Source: Anniella stebbinsi (lineage: Eukaryota; Chordata; Lepidosauria; Squamata; Anniellidae). From it: a stretch of DNA of 64,000 nucleotides. Location: positions 60,365,001 to 60,429,000 of the forward strand of contig JARDYH010000002.1 of NCBI GenBank assembly GCA_029215795.1. Reading direction: 5' to 3'. Under the pieces are notes generated by a model. The model did not search any database, was not told the origin of the DNA, and saw nothing but the letters and a program-made list of their open reading frames with translations. Every line of letters begins with the position of its first letter. The first letter of the stretch is position 1. The position numbers and the translations under genes are program-made. Positions 61,335-64,000 of this stretch are shown piece by piece.

Positions 61335-63475
61335 CTTTAATATGGAATTTTAGTATGGATGTTATTATTTTTATCATGCTTTGTCGTGAATCACTTTGAG
61401 CATGCCGTATGTAGAAAAGCAGTTTGCAAACAAATTGATAGATTAAAAGACAAGTTACAGTGTATTTAGCTGTATCAACACAATAAATATGTACCAGGCC
61501 TCAATCTAAACTGAAATGTAACAGGAGGGAAAGGGACATATAAGGGACAGTCAAGATAAGTGACAGACTAGAACTAGTAAAGGGTGGGGGCATCAAGGGG
61601 AAAAGAAATTAGACTAATATTGATGGATGGGGGAGGTGGAATTCTGGAAACAGGGACTAGGAAGTGAGAAAAAGTAAGGTAAAACAGCTATAGGGTGAGC
61701 AGAACAGAGGAGAGTAAAGAGGAGCTAAAGAGTAAGGATAGCAAGGCATGATGTCACAAAGAAAGGTGAAAACAAGCAAAGCATCTGTGCTTTTAGATAT
61801 CCTAGGCATACTCTGAGAAAAAGCATATTCTAAGAGCATTGAGCCATTTCACAAATTCTTTAGTTCTTAAGCATATTATAAATACTTGTGAATTGTCATA
61901 GGTTGATGCAATGTCTACAAGCTGCTTACAAAAACAACCACACAAATTACCTACAAATTACCTACAAATTTAAGGACATTGCAAAACAAGTTCTTAAATC
62001 AAATATCAGAAGCAATCAGGAGAGAAAGCCATTCATTATCATACATACCAGTCTTGCTGTAAGCAATTTTCTTCAGACAAACAAGCTTTGAATCAAATCT
62101 TAGATGTTTTGACGTCACTTAACTTTGCTTCAATTAATGGTTGCAGTGCCTCTTGACGAAAAAAAGTCCAGCCATGTTTAAGAAACAATTATTCATGTGC
62201 TTGACAGCATTTTGCTTTTTAAAAGATGACCATGAAAAAGTACTTTGCTTCCAATTTAAAGCATTTATCAACATTTTTGGGCCATGCTATGAACTGCAGT
62301 TTTTCTCCTAGTTCTTTGCCAGCTGTCTTGTTTAATATCATACCAGGAAAATGGAAACCAAACAACGTTTTGCTTTTATAGTTATATATACATGTGCACA
62401 CACGCAGAAAATATTCAGAGTAAAAAACTGGATTTATCTGGCCACTTCCTTAAGGAAATTCAACACTACCCCACCCAGCTTCCAACATAACAGAATACTT
62501 CATGTATATGAGACAGGCAAAAAATAAAAAACCAAAAAAAACAGGAACTGACTGAGACCAACACAGATGCTGCATATAACTGGGGGGAAGGGAAGGAGAG
62601 TAGGGTATTACGTGAACATTCATCAGCAGTCTGTCCTTTTGCTTTGGAGAAAGCAGTCGCCAGTAGTGCAAATGGGAACAATGAGTTAGTGAACAGTGAA
62701 TGAGGTTCCAGAGGCCAATACAAATCGAGTGGGTGGAGGCCTTGATTACACATGAAGCTTCTTCATGCATGCCCAAAATCTTGTGCATGCCTAGACTGAC
62801 TCCGTGGATTATGAATAATATTATTTGAAATAAAGTTGTGTGCACTGCTTACAGAACAGGAAGTGCTGGAAGAAAATACGATGTGAAAGATGTATCAGCA
62901 TCTCCACCTATAAATACTCTGGTTTCTCTTCAGATCGTATAAATAACTACTATTCCCCATACACACACTTTATGCCAAAATGTGACAAAGTCAAATGCTT
63001 CAAAGGCTGACACATACTCATCCCTGATTTTTCCCCCTGGCTGTTAAATATTTAATTCTATGGGACTGGGCACTCTAGAACACATGAGTCACCTTGTTTC
63101 CAATTTAGAAATCAAGTAGTTTTCTGCCTCAGTACCTTTATTAGTGAGCACTTTTGTCTACTGGGGCATTTTGCTTCTTAAATATTCCAAGGTTTTCATT
63201 TCTGTTCGTATATGTATGTTTGAAAAAAATACTATGATATCTTTTCAAATAACAGATTAGAGGAGCTGCAGAAAAATATTTAATAGTAACATCTGTAGAT
63301 TAATTTGTAGTTTAAGGAGAACAGATTTGCTAGATTCATGATTAATATTTTTGGAATATGATAAGCCAGCATCAAACACATTTTCTATTTAATCCAAAAA
63401 AGTCCAGATATATTTCCATTTATCTAAATGGTAAGAAAGCTGGGATTCACACCAGCAGGCCATTGCAACCCTAAT
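61335..63475. other. no gene recognised
   Basis: AT-rich. A 131-codon minus-strand frame at 62450-62845 has no supporting motif. Confidence 0.4.
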
Positions 63476-63477
63476 AC

Positions 63478-63545
63478 AGTTTGTTTGTTTGTTTGTTTAT
63501 TGCATTTTATACCGCCCAATAGCCGAAGCTCTCTAATAGAAATAC
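63478..63545 (+). repeat. (GTTT)n and LINE/SINE tail fragment
   Basis: About five GTTT units, then attgcattttataccgccc and agccgaagctctct, the tail also seen at 2098-2175. Confidence 0.55.
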
Positions 63546-63689
63546 TTAACTTATGATCTATACTTCACAATTAGAATTTCATCTGACATAAACAACTGAG
63601 CATATGTTAAAAGGAGCTATTTTAGGGAGAGACATTTTGTAGATAAATTTTGGTAAATGCATGATGTTTTTAAAAAATAAGAAGAAAAA

Positions 63690-64000
63690 TGCTGGAGAAG
63701 ACCACAGCCCTATTAAGTCCAGCACCCTGCTTCCCATAGTGGCCAACCAGATGTTTATGGGAAGCTCACAAATAGGACATGAGAGTGAGAATAGCTTTCC
63801 TCTCCTATTCCCCAACAACTGGTGTTGAGATGCATGCTGTTGCTATTGATAGCCTTATCTTCCATTAATTTATCCAATCCCCTTTTAAAGATGCCCAAGT
63901 TGGTGGTAGCAAATTCTATAGTTTAACTATGAGCCGTGTGGAGAAGTACTTCCTTTTGTCTGTTCTTAATCTCCCACCATTCAGCTTCATGGGACGACCC
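63690..64000 (-). mobile_element. LINE 3' end, antisense, truncated by window end
   Basis: aagtccagcaccctgcttcc, then gtggccaaccagatg, then ccaacaactggtgttgaga, then gtggagaagtacttcctttt, running to the window end at cttcatgggacgaccc. The sense copy is at 43141-43765. Confidence 0.7.

Noticed and set aside
62450..62845. 131-codon minus-strand open frame
   Set aside because: Its overlapping frame is also open, it has no motif, and the region has no sign of coding composition.

Overview
The window reads as repeat-rich, non-coding nuclear DNA of a vertebrate, most likely a squamate reptile. The reasons are DIRS retrotransposons, a tRNA-derived SINE with a LINE-like tail, truncated CR1/L2-like LINE 3' ends, many hAT-like palindromic MITEs and numerous microsatellites. 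The species call rests on repeat style and general knowledge, not on a search. I found no host exon, tRNA, rRNA or other cellular gene I could defend.

The only intact coding sequence is in two full-length DIRS (tyrosine-recombinase) retrotransposons, both on the minus strand: DIRS-A (about 19475-25402) and DIRS-B (about 46424-52259). Each has inverted terminal repeats of about 130 bp, an internal complementary region that matches both outer ends, and three open frames in the order gag, RT/RNase H/methyltransferase-like, tyrosine recombinase. All core catalytic motifs are present. The two proteomes are clearly diverged, so they look like two subfamilies rather than one duplicated copy. In both, gag ends in CTT TGA C, the +1 frame from there is the RT frame, and the zero frame after the TGA stays open to the end of the recombinase.

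Layout: 1-19474 is old repeats, including a multiply nested locus at 5465-7412 and a LINE/hAT/SINE nest at 18770-19260. 19475-25402 is DIRS-A. 25403-46423 holds a nested-palindrome element (27664-28526), a 385 bp inverted repeat pair (35908-37799), a tandem array (37960-38620), a MITE interrupted by a SINE (38673-39303) and a CpG-rich MITE (43886-44248). 46424-52259 is DIRS-B. 52260-64000 holds a decayed DNA transposon with long inverted repeats (55927-59648) and LINE 3' ends, one running off the window.

Within each DIRS the parts form one expected cycle: Gag packages the RNA, RT/RNase H makes cDNA, the internal complementary region templates the circle junction, and the recombinase inserts the circle without target duplication. 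That is family knowledge; activity of these copies is inferred only from intact frames.
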